Source: an uncultured Planctomycetales bacterium | GTDB lineage: Bacteria > Planctomycetota > Planctomycetia > Pirellulales > S012-138 | Assembly (NCBI GenBank): GCA_937982665.1 | Contig: CALJLD010000036.1 | Location: 1-64,000, forward strand | DNA: 64,000 bases | Direction: 5' to 3' | Program-made: the position numbers and the translations under genes | The notes under the pieces: generated by a model | Database searches by the model: none | What the model saw: the letters and a program-made list of their open reading frames with translations, nothing else | Told to the model about the DNA's origin: nothing | Part shown: positions 16,481 through 26,006 of the stretch, one piece after another | How positions within the stretch are numbered: the stretch's first letter is position 1 | How the letters are laid out: every line of letters begins with the position of its first letter

Positions 16481-17863
16481 CTATGGTCGTCGTTTGGGAT
16501 CATCACTTCCACCTGGCTTGTGCATTCGCCCGGAATGTACGACGAAAGCAATTGTACGGGTCGCGGAAATGTCTTCGAGAGGATTGCGCTCGAGAACGAC
16601 GAGATCTGCTTGTTTTCCGTCGCTAACGGTCCCAAGCATTTCGCCAAATCCAAGAATCTTAGCCGACTCAATCGTAGCAATTTGCAGCGCCTCCGCGGGC
16701 GTGGCTCCGCCGGCGTTGACGAGAAGTTCCAGTTCGCGATGCACGGACTCTCCAATCGGTACATTGTCTACGGGAAAATCTGTTCCCATGCCGACGAGTC
16801 CCCCCATGCGGTGAAAAGCCACGGCTTTCTCAGCTGCCTGGATTATGACGTTGTGCATTTCTGCAGCGTCGCCTTCTTGAAGTTGCAGACCCCGTTCACG
16901 TCCGCCTTGTTCAGCGATTTGTTCCAACACGACCAGCGTTGGGACCCAACCAACGTTACGGTGCTTCATGTTCCGCATGAGTTGTTCGGCGCGTTCGTCG
17001 TCCACCTGCTTCCAGCGGGAGATCGTTCTCTCAACTAGGCCCAACCCCTTTGGCCGCTCGGCTCCATCGGCCAGGCAAGAAAGTGGAAAGCTGACAACAT
17101 GCTCCAAGGTGCCAATCCCCAGTTGCACAGCCAAAGCTGGTGGCACGTCCTCGGTGTGACCACAGACGCGCATCCCATATCGGTCGCATTCTTCGATGAT
17201 CGCAGTCAGGCTTGCTTCATCCATGCTGTTGTAGACCTTGATCCAGCGCGTGCCGTTCAGGGCCTCCCGGCGAACCCACGCTCGGGCAGTCTCCGGATCG
17301 CCGAATCCCCACGATGTGCGCTGCGGCGTTCGTTCAAAGACACCGCTGGCGGGCACGATTGTGGGCCCAGCGACACGTCCGGTAGCAACGAGCGCGGACA
17401 CCTGAGTTGCGTACTCGCTCAACAGCGGAAGTGCGCGGACGGTGGTGACGCCATGATCCAGCAACTGGCGCAGCACAATCGCTCCTTCTTCAGAATCGGG
17501 GCTCGCGCCTGGAGATGTCTGGATGTGCGCATGCAAGTCAAACAAACCGGGAATGACGTATTTCCCAGAAATGTCGACAGTCCGCATTTCTGGAGGGACC
17601 GGTTCTGTTGTGACGCGCGAAATCATATCGCCGGCCACGATCACGTTGACGCCTTTCAATACTCTGCCCTTCGTGACATCAATCACGTTTGCACTCGTCA
17701 GCGCCCACTCCGGCACAGCGTTGCGCCGCGCCATCCACGAGGTTTGCGCCCAGTCAGGCAAAGTTTTCGACGGAGGTCGCCTACTTGGCGGCTGGGCGTT
17801 GGCAACATTTGCTGCCAATTGAACAACCATGATAATCCACAGCGAGATATGGCCGCATCGCAT
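16481..17863 (-). CDS. Exported amidohydrolase, imidazolonepropionase-like
   Basis: The 460-residue protein begins with a signal peptide (ISLWIIMVVQLAANVANAQ). Its amidohydrolase fold has the first metal motif HAH near 113 (GLFDLHAHI), further His ligands in CGHTED near 236 and TLEHVVS near 257, and the catalytic Asp in GMGTDFPV near 367. A carboxylated Lys is plausible at WIKVYNS. The composite beta sandwich (ANVIDVTKGRVLKGVNVIV, then DLVVLERNPLEDI) is complete. It probably hydrolyses amide or cyclic amide bonds in the periplasm; the substrate is unknown. It is divergent from the AraC regulator at 18073, which may control it. Confidence 0.88.
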   Translation of the reverse strand: MRCGHISLWIIMVVQLAANVANAQPPSRRPPSKTLPDWAQTSWMARRNAVPEWALTSANVIDVTKGRVLKGVNVIVAGDMISRVTTEPVPPEMRTVDISGKYVIPGLFDLHAHIQTSPGASPDSEEGAIVLRQLLDHGVTTVRALPLLSEYATQVSALVATGRVAGPTIVPASGVFERTPQRTSWGFGDPETARAWVRREALNGTRWIKVYNSMDEASLTAIIEECDRYGMRVCGHTEDVPPALAVQLGIGTLEHVVSFPLSCLADGAERPKGLGLVERTISRWKQVDDERAEQLMRNMKHRNVGWVPTLVVLEQIAEQGGRERGLQLQEGDAAEMHNVIIQAAEKAVAFHRMGGLVGMGTDFPVDNVPIGESVHRELELLVNAGGATPAEALQIATIESAKILGFGEMLGTVSDGKQADLVVLERNPLEDISATRTIAFVVHSGRMHKPGGSDDPKRRP

Positions 17864-18072
17864 GTTGTAGACCTCTTAGCGTTGATCCTGATGCCAAACT
17901 CTGCAGGCACTATTTTGGCACCTCTAACCCGCCTTGTATTGTATCCATCCGACATCGGCGAATCTTGAGCACCTCCGACTGAGTATAGTCGTTTGAGGTT
18001 GGTTGGCCGCGTGGAGGTCTGAGCGGCGACGATACACTCGAATGCACCTACCACTTTAGTGACCGCTCGCAT

Positions 18073-18897
18073 ATGTCAGCACTTCGATATCAAGACCAGA
18101 AGATCCTGCGCGAAACTGGATCTATTGAGTCTTGCTGGCTGCTCACAGTCGACCGAACGCCCGACCAAGTCTTGCCAATGCTGCCCGATGGCTACCTTGA
18201 TGTCGTCATCCGCCGTGGTGCACCGGGTATGCTGATCGAGCCAGGCAAACGACCGTTACGGCTACCGAACGCTTTTGTCTTGGGGCCAATCCTACAGCCG
18301 ATCAAGATCCGCTTTCTAGGCTCGGGGAGTTGGTTTTCGTTGAAGTTGCGCTGGCTGGACCTAACATGCGTCGCAGAAAGACCCTGGGGCGATTCGGTTT
18401 TTCCATTGGAATCTGAGGCCGTGAAAGAGGTCCTCTCTCAATACACAGGCGGCGCCTTTCCCGAACTTACGATCAATCCCAGCGAGGACGTGCTTTGGAG
18501 ACTAGCCGCGAGCTTGCATGCAAAGGCAATCAAGAATCGTATTTCCCCGCAACTGCGAACAGCGATTCGACTCGTGCGTTCCACGAGCGGCCAAATCACC
18601 GTTCGGGACATCGCTGTGGAGGCAGCCTTGCAAGAACGGCAATTGCTGCGGCTGTTTCGATCCCAAATCGGCATGAGCCCGCAGGACTTCTGCCGAGTAG
18701 CGAGATTTCGCTATTCCATGAGAAAGATTCAGGACAACGAATGCGTGAAGCTTGCGCAAATTGCCTGCGAGAGCGGATATTGCGACCAAGCTCATTTCGC
18801 CCGCGAGTTCCGCCGCTTCGCGGGAATGTCCACAACGGAGTTTCGCCGGGACCTCGCGCCGCGTTACTCTTCGATTCGTCAAGAAGGGGTGCGTTGA
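18073..18897 (+). CDS. AraC-family transcriptional regulator
   Basis: The 274-residue protein has an N-terminal effector domain like those of AraC regulators with a VLPMLPDGYLDVVIRRG segment (residues 35-60). Its C-terminal pair of helix-turn-helix motifs lies at about 165-265: TVRDIAVEAALQERQLLRLF, then the signature MSPQDFCRVARFRYSM, then LAQIACESGYCDQAHFAREF and RRFAGMSTTEFRR. It binds DNA as an activator. It is divergent from the amidohydrolase gene with a 210-base gap between, so that gene is the nearest candidate target. The inducer is unknown. Confidence 0.9.
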   Translation: MSALRYQDQKILRETGSIESCWLLTVDRTPDQVLPMLPDGYLDVVIRRGAPGMLIEPGKRPLRLPNAFVLGPILQPIKIRFLGSGSWFSLKLRWLDLTCVAERPWGDSVFPLESEAVKEVLSQYTGGAFPELTINPSEDVLWRLAASLHAKAIKNRISPQLRTAIRLVRSTSGQITVRDIAVEAALQERQLLRLFRSQIGMSPQDFCRVARFRYSMRKIQDNECVKLAQIACESGYCDQAHFAREFRRFAGMSTTEFRRDLAPRYSSIRQEGVR

Positions 18898-19382
18898 CAA
18901 TCGGCGTTGCGACCTTCCTCGCGGAGTGCTGTATGTCGTCGCGGCTTACTACCAACTTGGTCGCCGAGGTCAGCGCCACTTGCTAGCTCGGAACCAGCGA
19001 GTCCATTCTTGAACTTTAACTTCCGCTAGGCCGTTCGCGCGAGACATCGGGTCACTTCGGTATCGTTGGGCACCATTGCGGAGCCGAGCCTCGCTCGAGC
19101 TCTCGGAGCTCCTTTGTAAGGACGCGCTAGCTGACGTTCGGTATCTTTCGGCCAAGCTGCGCGAATCGAAGTACTTCGTCTTCAAAAAGGTGGAATAGGA
19201 TTACGGCTTTCCATTTGCCGCCGATCACGTCGAGGGTTGCCGCGATGGGGCAGTTGTAGGCTGCTTTGCTCTGTTTTCTTGGCATACTTATTCAATTCAA
19301 CAATTTGCTCGCCTAGAATTATTTGGATCGAAAACATCCACCTACAGCCATTGGGGCAAATTCAACCTCCTGGGGGCACAGT
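18898..19382. other. Gap between AraC gene and two-gene module
   Basis: About 480 bases without a convincing frame. A GAGCTCTCGGAGCTC imperfect palindrome lies near 19097-19111; I see no terminator or RNA gene. Confidence 0.5.
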
Positions 19383-20030
19383 GTGCAAGTTCTTAGATTT
19401 CTCAACCACAGCAAGAAAGCAATCCGAATTGCGCGCAGATTTGGCTGGCTTCCAGGCGCAAGATACACAAATTTGCGCGACGTGCGCGAGTTCGATCGTC
19501 TTGGGTTTTTGGACATTAACTGGAAGGACTATTCCTTTCAATGCCACGTTGCCGCGGCGCGTGCATGCCAGCCACTGGTAACGGTCGCCAGGGATATCGA
19601 GCACGCTTCCCAGGTTGAACGCGTGATTGATCAAGCCTACGAGTTGCTTGACTACGCAGAGCAAGTCGTTGTGGTTCCAAAATGCACTCGGTTGAAATCC
19701 AAGCTTGACGAGGCAATCCCCACGGAGTTCTTGCTTGGCTATTCGGTGCCCACAAAGTACGGCGGCACCCGAATCCCACCTCGCTATTTCGATCGGCCAG
19801 TCCATTTGCTTGGCGGCCGTCCCGATGTCCAGCGAGAGCTTGCAAAACAAATGCAAGTTGTATCGTTCGATTGTAACCGCTTTACGCTCGACGCTGCTTT
19901 TGGAGACTATTTCGACGGATCTCGCTTCAAGCCACATCCAGAAGGCGGGTATGACCGATGTCTTCGTGAATCCCTCAGAAACATCAACCGAATTTGGAAG
20001 TCCTACAAAGGCCGGCGAGGTGATGAATGA
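19383..20030 (+). CDS. TGT/DpdA-like or DUF6610-like protein of a two-gene module
   Basis: The protein of about 215 residues begins FLNHSKKAIRIARRFGWLPG and contains LRDVREFDRLGFLDINW, VTVARDIEHASQVERVI, EFLLGYSVPTKYGG, VHLLGGRPDVQREL and SFDCNRFTLDAAFGDYFDG. From memory this pattern fits DUF6610-type proteins, with similarity to the barrel of tRNA-guanine transglycosylase-like or DpdA-like enzymes; I hold this loosely. The GTG start at 19383 is chosen because GGGGG lies a few bases upstream. It overlaps the following membrane gene by four bases (ATGA), so the two are coupled. The context next to a pAgo defence operon suggests a defence or mobile-element role. Confidence 0.65.
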   Translation: MQVLRFLNHSKKAIRIARRFGWLPGARYTNLRDVREFDRLGFLDINWKDYSFQCHVAAARACQPLVTVARDIEHASQVERVIDQAYELLDYAEQVVVVPKCTRLKSKLDEAIPTEFLLGYSVPTKYGGTRIPPRYFDRPVHLLGGRPDVQRELAKQMQVVSFDCNRFTLDAAFGDYFDGSRFKPHPEGGYDRCLRESLRNINRIWKSYKGRRGDE

Positions 20031-20716
20031 ACGGAAGACGCGAAACGCTGCTGCTGCAAATGTACGACCAGATGTTCAATGACATCAATCGGCACATCAT
20101 GGTTGTTTGGCAGTCTATCAGCGTCCTGGTTGGTGCTTTTGCTGTTCTTGCTTTGGTCGAGAAGGCCGTGATTCCGCTTGATATCGCGTCGGCCTTGATT
20201 CTGCTAATCGCCGGGTGGCTGTTTGCACACTTATGTGACGCTTCGTACTGGTACAACCGGAACCTTGCGATAATTGCAAATATTGAGCGGCAATTCCTGG
20301 AACCAGCTGATCTCCGGCGAATTCACTACTACTGGGGTTCGCATCGACCCCACAACCGAATGATATTTCATCTGCGAATCCAATACTTTCTAGGGATTGG
20401 GATCGTAGCCATCGTGCTATACTACCACTTCGTTACTCGTGTCGTGCCGGGAATCGATGCTCCATACTCGAATTTCGACCTTGCCCGCGCGATTCCGTAT
20501 TTGGTTTTGGTCACAATAGTCCTGTACTTGCTTTACTTACATCGCAACAGAAACCAAAGTTATGCTGAGTTTCTGGCGAATTCGCCTGGGGACGAAGTAA
20601 ACACAGGCGAAATTGCTTACGGCGTTGGCCATGGCTTCCGAAAGAAGGATGCGCCACTCTCCGGCCCTTCTCAACCGAATGGAAGCGACAGCGCTGATCC
20701 CGCGGCACCTAATTGA
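20027..20716 (+). CDS. Membrane protein coupled to the TGT/DpdA-like gene
   Basis: The 229-residue protein starts RRETLLLQMYDQMFNDINRH and has two adjacent hydrophobic helices (IMVVWQSISVLVGAFAVLAL at about 24-43 and IPLDIASALILLIAGWLFAHL at about 48-70). Two more follow (YFLGIGIVAIVLYYHFV and IPYLVLVTIVLYLLYL), with a polar C-terminal tail. The family is not recognised; the topology is that of small membrane effectors seen in defence modules. It overlaps the upstream gene by ATGA. Function unknown. Confidence 0.7.
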   Translation: MNGRRETLLLQMYDQMFNDINRHIMVVWQSISVLVGAFAVLALVEKAVIPLDIASALILLIAGWLFAHLCDASYWYNRNLAIIANIERQFLEPADLRRIHYYWGSHRPHNRMIFHLRIQYFLGIGIVAIVLYYHFVTRVVPGIDAPYSNFDLARAIPYLVLVTIVLYLLYLHRNRNQSYAEFLANSPGDEVNTGEIAYGVGHGFRKKDAPLSGPSQPNGSDSADPAAPN

Positions 20717-21011
20717 TTTTTGAGTTCGGTCTCCAATGCGTCACGGTTCCCCTTACAGCTGATAAACGAAGAACTTGCAATTTCCTATAGGCAAGTCCAA
20801 ACGACGCAAGGACTTCAGAAACGAAATAGATCAGTTTCAAAAGAGCTGACCACGCGCACTCGATCGCAGGTACCGGCAAGCGATTGGCGCCGCGCCTCAT
20901 AGCTGGTGAACTCGCGCCCCATTCCCCCGGAGCATAGCGATCCCCTCAACAGCGGTGTGGGAATCGATATGAAAATGGCGATCCTGGTTCATCTCGGCGC
21001 CAATTCACCGC

Positions 21012-22445
21012 TCACATAAAGTAGCGAAACTGATACGGGCGGCTGTCGAGTGTCGGCATTCGACAGATCGTCCGAGCCAGTATGCTCGCGTAGCTCATCG
21101 TCACTGGCAGCCGATCATAAAGCCCATCGTTGTTCCAATTCATCTTCGTTAGACCGAGGACCTCTGAGCAGATTCGGTCAAAGTGTCCGTGACCGGCCCA
21201 TCGCTGAAGCAACACCGGTGATGGAATGCCTTTGCCTTCCTTGAAGAAGTCTCGGCCTCCCGACATGGGCACGTTCCCCTGAGTCCACAGCAGCGCGGCC
21301 CGTCCGTCGATTTGCAGGAAGCACCCCCGTTTGCATGGGTACCTAGCGGGTTGGCCCTTCTTTGATCCACCGGAAGGAGCGTTGATTTGGGCAGCACGCC
21401 AAGGTGAATTCTGTTGAACCTGTATAAGTTCGACGTCGTCTATGGCCATACAAGCGTCAAAGCAACCATCTGTTTCGGCCTTTGTAAAGTGCGTCGTCTT
21501 GTGGACCACCAGCCTTCTTGGCGTCGTTCCGGCGTGCCTTCTTTGATATAGAGCAAGCGTGCGTGACATAACACGTCGCATTTCAGCTCGGGTCAGGAAC
21601 GGATTATCCCGTTCAACAAAGTCGACGTCGTCCACATCGAATGCCACAAACTCAAGACCAGTTCCGTCGGCGTCAAACACCTGGCTGCAACATGTAACGA
21701 ACCGCTTATTTTCACAGCTGCTACGAAGTGCGTAGCTTAGCCCGACGAACGCACATTCGGAATCCGTGCCAGCGATCTTCCAGGGTATCCCGCCCGCCTT
21801 ACAGTAAAGTGCGATCGAAAGTCTCCACATGACGCTGCAGCGACAGCGATACTGGAAAAGTCGGTTTTCAAGCGCGAGCTGCAGTGGAATGCCACGCGAT
21901 GCGGAAACCGCCTTAAGATAATCATGCAGATCAAAACCGTCTTCTGATCGGAATGCTCGCTCCCACCTTTCGGGTAGCACAACAATCACTACGTCGAACT
22001 CATCCCGGCAAGCCGCCAGCTTTGTCATCGCGGATGTTAGGGCATCGGCAAGTACGGAATGTGGTGAAGCAGATTTCCGTATGGTGTCGTCTAGCGTATC
22101 CGAGAGTTCCTCGTGACAACCCTTCGGCGCAGCTCCAACTTCGACGCGAAATGCCTCGCTGAATCCAGGGTACGACACCAAGTAGCTCTCTCGCTCAAGC
22201 GGTGGCGCTGCAGCTCTGAGCTCTCGCATGACCTGATTTGCAAGTCGGGTTTGGCCGTTTGCAACAATGAATGCAATTCTCAACGGCCGAAACACCTGAG
22301 CCATCAACTTCTCACTGTACGGCCCCCAATTCACGAGCCCCTTCAGCGGGTGAATCGAGGTTGAATCTTGTCTCACCGGATCAAAAACCAACTCAGGTTC
22401 GGTCATCCAGTTGTAGGATGAGAGCAATGAATGGTTTTGGGTCAT
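21012..22445 (-). CDS. Short prokaryotic Argonaute (MID-PIWI) of a SPARSA system
   Basis: The 477-residue protein matches short pAgos, with a MID domain to about residue 230 and a PIWI domain in the rest (YCKAGGIPWKIAGTDSECAF, RRLVVHKTTHFTKAETDG and the C-terminal aromatic-Met end RYFM). The N and PAZ domains are absent, and the PIWI catalytic tetrad is not visible (FVGLSYA where active enzymes have an Asp). It should therefore bind guide and target nucleic acid without cutting. ATG 22443-22445 overlaps the TGA of the SIR2-APAZ gene (ATGA), and GGGAGGAG precedes it. Together they form the heterodimer that senses invading DNA and triggers NAD+ depletion. Confidence 0.92.
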   Translation of the reverse strand: MTQNHSLLSSYNWMTEPELVFDPVRQDSTSIHPLKGLVNWGPYSEKLMAQVFRPLRIAFIVANGQTRLANQVMRELRAAAPPLERESYLVSYPGFSEAFRVEVGAAPKGCHEELSDTLDDTIRKSASPHSVLADALTSAMTKLAACRDEFDVVIVVLPERWERAFRSEDGFDLHDYLKAVSASRGIPLQLALENRLFQYRCRCSVMWRLSIALYCKAGGIPWKIAGTDSECAFVGLSYALRSSCENKRFVTCCSQVFDADGTGLEFVAFDVDDVDFVERDNPFLTRAEMRRVMSRTLALYQRRHAGTTPRRLVVHKTTHFTKAETDGCFDACMAIDDVELIQVQQNSPWRAAQINAPSGGSKKGQPARYPCKRGCFLQIDGRAALLWTQGNVPMSGGRDFFKEGKGIPSPVLLQRWAGHGHFDRICSEVLGLTKMNWNNDGLYDRLPVTMSYASILARTICRMPTLDSRPYQFRYFM

Positions 22446-24169
22446 CGTGCTCCTCCCTTCCAACTGAATCCGGAAACGCGCCCAATAACGAACGTAGCAT
22501 CGACGCCCGAGGTACACTCAAACGCACGAAGTTGGATTTCGCGTTCCTTGCCAAATAAGAGCGTTGCCCACGCGTCTAGCAGCTGATTCCAGTGAGGGTT
22601 GTACCGACGTGCCATTCGTTCGCGGACGAAATCGCTTGCTTCGCTTGCTTCGGCGTCCGTTTGAATGTCATCCAGAAACACAGTCGGTTGGACAATTGTC
22701 CACAATCGATCCATTCGGTACTCCAGATGGACGCGGGCAGCTTCTTTCCAGCTAACGGAAGTCCTTCCTATCGATCCGTTGATTTGCCCGACTGCCGATT
22801 TCAGTTGATGGTATGCATCATGAGCAGCCTGCGCGGGATCGACCGTCGCAAACCGGTGTCTCTTCCGCCGTACAACAGTCACTGGCCGCTCTCTGTCGAT
22901 TGCACGCATCAAGGCATCGTAAAGAAGTCCATGCTCAGCAGACTCGTATCGAAGCCGGCGTGTTTCGATAGAATGCAAAGAGAGCTCACGAATATTGTTT
23001 CCTTCAAACGCCCGTCGCACGTGATTGTCAGCTCCGAAGGCCAAAACACCAACGTTTCGGCGGGCGTACACGATGTCCGCATGCGACGCATCAACTGCTT
23101 CACGCACCTTCGCATAGCCGCCGATGTCGCACACGACCTTTCGGCAAACACTCGGACTTTCAATGACCGGAAAAGCGTTTGTGCGCAGAATGGGCCAACT
23201 GCCTCGTGTCGTTGCGAGTGGGACATTGGTGATACGTTTTGGACGTTGCTCAAATACCTGTTGAGCTTCGAGTGGCAGTTCTGGCATTTGTGCCAGAATG
23301 TCGCCGATCAGTTCATCGAACGTATCTACGACGATAATGTGGGCCTCAATGCCCAATGATCTCGCATCCTCAATCAGTTTTCTGACGGAGCCTAGCACGG
23401 ACGCTTCATCGCGAGCAAACCAAAACAGTCCCTTTGGGTAACCTTGGCCATCGCTAAGGCCGGACCGAAGTGCGTCCATAACGGATTGGTCTCGCCCACT
23501 ATAGCCGACGACTGCAAGCCCGCGTGAGCGGACCGCGGTGGCAAGGCAATCACGCAGTTCGTCGTCTTGCTTTTGAAGCTCATCCGCGGTGTTCTTCAAT
23601 GTGACGGATTGAAAATCACCGTGAAGCTTCGCATATAGCGGGAAGCGTGCCTCGGCTATAGCAAGCCGCGCGGAGACGTGTGAATTCAACGTGGCAACAT
23701 TAAGCTTGTTACTCGTTCCGCACAGGCGAATAATTGCGTCTTCAACCAATCGGTCGAAGTTTGTTGTCCAGATCATTTGCACCGCGTTGAGCTTAACGAG
23801 CGCACCCAATGCAAGATGGCCAAAGGATGGCCCGCTGTTTGCGACCAGCTTCTCGATATATTGTCGGCGATCCTCTTCGCTGGGATATGCCTTGCTAAAG
23901 TAGTAGCTGTATTCGGCGTGCGAGTCCCTAAGGGGAGACTCGGAGTCCGAATCGCAATATGACTGAATGCAATTTCGTGTCATCTCATCCGACAGATCGC
24001 ATGAGGCTATTGGGATCCGATTTGCGGAGCAATATAGGGCGCGTTTGAAGTCCCATGTCATGTGGTAGGCCGTCGGGATCTTCGCAGCAGCGGATGCTCC
24101 CGCTCCCAAGAACCACATGATGTTTGGGCATCGAAGGGGATAGGCTCGCAGAAATTCGTTTAAGTCCAT
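22442..24169 (-). CDS. SIR2-APAZ effector of a SPARSA system
   Basis: This 575-residue protein has an N-terminal SIR2 domain with the NAD-binding GAGAS near 22, TTNFDRLVEDA near 135, KLHGDF near 184 and VVGYSGRDQSVMDAL near 220. The C-terminal APAZ domain runs from about 300 to 575 (WTIVQPTVFLDD, FVRERMARRYNPHWNQLLDAW). In SPARSA systems this subunit is an NADase kept silent until the pAgo partner binds guide and target; activation kills or arrests the infected cell. It lies 15 bases after the ImmA/IrrE-type protease gene, and the start is unambiguous. All key SIR2 residues (Asn and His) are present, so it is probably active. Confidence 0.93.
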   Translation of the reverse strand: MDLNEFLRAYPLRCPNIMWFLGAGASAAAKIPTAYHMTWDFKRALYCSANRIPIASCDLSDEMTRNCIQSYCDSDSESPLRDSHAEYSYYFSKAYPSEEDRRQYIEKLVANSGPSFGHLALGALVKLNAVQMIWTTNFDRLVEDAIIRLCGTSNKLNVATLNSHVSARLAIAEARFPLYAKLHGDFQSVTLKNTADELQKQDDELRDCLATAVRSRGLAVVGYSGRDQSVMDALRSGLSDGQGYPKGLFWFARDEASVLGSVRKLIEDARSLGIEAHIIVVDTFDELIGDILAQMPELPLEAQQVFEQRPKRITNVPLATTRGSWPILRTNAFPVIESPSVCRKVVCDIGGYAKVREAVDASHADIVYARRNVGVLAFGADNHVRRAFEGNNIRELSLHSIETRRLRYESAEHGLLYDALMRAIDRERPVTVVRRKRHRFATVDPAQAAHDAYHQLKSAVGQINGSIGRTSVSWKEAARVHLEYRMDRLWTIVQPTVFLDDIQTDAEASEASDFVRERMARRYNPHWNQLLDAWATLLFGKEREIQLRAFECTSGVDATFVIGRVSGFSWKGGAR

Positions 24170-24184
24170 TTTCTGTTCTACGGG

Positions 24185-24952
24185 TTATTCAATGAGCGAC
24201 CGCCATCCCAATACCCAATAGGTCTGGACGTCTCCGAGGCGAGTTGAAAAACTGCGTGTATTACCCTCACACTCAATCCAGAACTGCTGCCCATCCACCG
24301 ATACAGCAATCAAGTGTTTTGAATCGCGTTTTGCCTCACGCCAGATGCGGTCGAGTTCAAAGTCGATACCATTTATCAATTGAATGCGGTGACGTTCAGA
24401 ACACGTGTATGGCAAGTGAGGCCCCATGCCGTCGATGTTTACTCTCAACGAAACCGCATATATCGGCTGGAGTTCCAGCAACCGAAACGCCATTGCTGAG
24501 CTTGACACTCGATATTGTCGAGCAAGGCGGAAAACTGTGTTCCAAACTTCGTGCCGTAGCTCATCGAGTTCCCCGACCAGCATTGAGGCAGGCATCAAGA
24601 GTTCGGCTGCAATTCGATTAACGGCCTTCTCTTCTCCTGCATCTCGATGGTACTTACCTTCAGTCGAAATTGGCTTGCCCTCAACTTCGCTCAGAATGAT
24701 ATGGGCAATTTCGTGAGCGATTGTGAATCGCGTCCTCGCTCGCCCAACGCCGTTCCTGTGCCGAATGACCAGTGCACCATCGGATCGCCGCCCTAAATAG
24801 CCATCCGCATTCATTTCTGCCCCAGAGACCTCTGTCACTCCCATGGATCTCGCTACCGCTTCAATATCAACAGGCTCTCCACTTCGAACAAATGGTTTAA
24901 TCGTTCGCTGCGCGTACGCGATTGATTCTTGCACGTGTATTCGATCTGGCAT
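24185..24952 (-). CDS. ImmA/IrrE-family metalloprotease
   Basis: The 255-residue protein carries the zinc-protease motif HEIAHIIL (HExxH) at about residue 88, with a downstream acidic residue in EEKAVNRIAAELLMP, as in ImmA/IrrE (DUF955) enzymes that cleave repressors. A C-terminal domain of about 110 residues of unknown role follows. ATG 24950-24952 is chosen because AGGGA lies eight bases upstream; the longer frame overlaps the preceding gene. The gene sits between an XRE-containing protein and SIR2-APAZ. Its likely target is the upstream regulator, which would make it a switch for the defence operon. That is inference from family behaviour. Confidence 0.85.
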   Translation of the reverse strand: MPDRIHVQESIAYAQRTIKPFVRSGEPVDIEAVARSMGVTEVSGAEMNADGYLGRRSDGALVIRHRNGVGRARTRFTIAHEIAHIILSEVEGKPISTEGKYHRDAGEEKAVNRIAAELLMPASMLVGELDELRHEVWNTVFRLARQYRVSSSAMAFRLLELQPIYAVSLRVNIDGMGPHLPYTCSERHRIQLINGIDFELDRIWREAKRDSKHLIAVSVDGQQFWIECEGNTRSFSTRLGDVQTYWVLGWRSLIE

Positions 24953-24962
24953 GACATCGTCC

Positions 24963-26006
24963 CTAAAAGAGCTGACCTGATCCCCCCGAATCTCGACGAC
25001 GCCAGTCGTCTGTAGTAAGTGCTCTTGTCCCGCCCTCTCGATATTCCACAGCTTCCGCCACTTCACGTTGATATTCTTCCGCGTATTCATGCCACAGCGC
25101 GAATATGCGCTCGTCTTCAACGCGTCGATCTTTGGAGAATATGTAATTCACAAGATTCTCTAGGGACTCCTTCTGTTCGGTCTCCAGTTCGTCGGATCTT
25201 GGTCGCAGTGTTGTGAGATTTGGTCCAAGAGTTTGAACGTTGCAGTTCGTTGCCGCAGCAATGCGATTCAATAGCATTGCGGAGCAACAAGCTGCGAGAA
25301 TTGGATTCCGTTCAAGGCGATAAAGCCACGCTTCCTTGCCGTCAGTCTGCATTGCGAGGTCGTTGAGTGACACTCTTTGCAGTATCCGTTGACGAAATAC
25401 GATTCGCCCAAGTTCCAGTTCCGCAAACTCACTTAACAACGGACGTCGCATCGTTGCCGACGAAACGACCGCGTTCGCAATGTCATGACGCCGCTTCACG
25501 AGTTGCAGTTCGAGATCATGTTCGTTCGCAAACTGAATTGTCTGAATAGTAGATGAGAAAACTCCCTCGAACATTCTGCTAACCGATGCATCAGCCTTTG
25601 CAACTACGACGCGAGGTACGGTCGCGTCAGCTGCAATCTGAGATTCGCACCCTACGCCCAGCGAGGGTGCCGTCACGTGATACACAATCACGTCTGATTT
25701 GACGCATTGCTCGTAGTTAATTGCATATACGTCATCTGCGGAGTGAAGAGAGCCAGGCCGAGTCTCTTCGGCTGGGTCGTAAACACGGAAGGAGATCCCT
25801 TCAAAATCGTATGGCTCGAAGACTCGTTTCAGGATTTCACGGAACTGCAGGCATTGCGCTTCGACAATGTCGTCGTTGTTGGTCAGCGGTGCAGCAGCGT
25901 AGATATTGATTGTCTTCTCGCCAGGCAACAAATCGCGTCGCCTCGCATTGAACGGCCATTGAGAACCGCCGTCGAAGTCAAGACTGAATGAATCCTCCCT
26001 ATTCAT
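24963..26006 (-). CDS. NDT-like (nucleoside deoxyribosyltransferase fold) protein with XRE-type domain
   Basis: The 347-residue protein has an N-terminal nucleotide-hydrolase-like domain (INIYAAAPLTNNDD near 32, DDVYAINYEQCVKSDVIVYH and GVGCESQIAADA near 100-130) resembling nucleoside 2-deoxyribosyltransferases. A helix-turn-helix follows at about 200-255 (IVFRQRILQRVSLNDLAMQ, YRLERNP). Such a fusion could sense nucleotide ligands and control transcription. Its start overlaps the RHH gene stop by eight bases, and it precedes the ImmA/IrrE gene by ten. The order XRE protein then ImmA/IrrE is typical of derepression switches. The enzymatic activity of the NDT-like domain is untested. Confidence 0.75.
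   Translation of the reverse strand: MNREDSFSLDFDGGSQWPFNARRRDLLPGEKTINIYAAAPLTNNDDIVEAQCLQFREILKRVFEPYDFEGISFRVYDPAEETRPGSLHSADDVYAINYEQCVKSDVIVYHVTAPSLGVGCESQIAADATVPRVVVAKADASVSRMFEGVFSSTIQTIQFANEHDLELQLVKRRHDIANAVVSSATMRRPLLSEFAELELGRIVFRQRILQRVSLNDLAMQTDGKEAWLYRLERNPILAACCSAMLLNRIAAATNCNVQTLGPNLTTLRPRSDELETEQKESLENLVNYIFSKDRRVEDERIFALWHEYAEEYQREVAEAVEYREGGTRALTTDDWRRRDSGGSGQLF

Noticed and set aside
17099..17968. 289-codon plus-strand frame opposite the amidohydrolase
   Set aside because: Antisense shadow of a well-supported gene; no domain pattern.
22592..23359. 255-codon plus-strand frame opposite SIR2-APAZ
   Set aside because: Antisense shadow; the minus-strand gene has full motif support.
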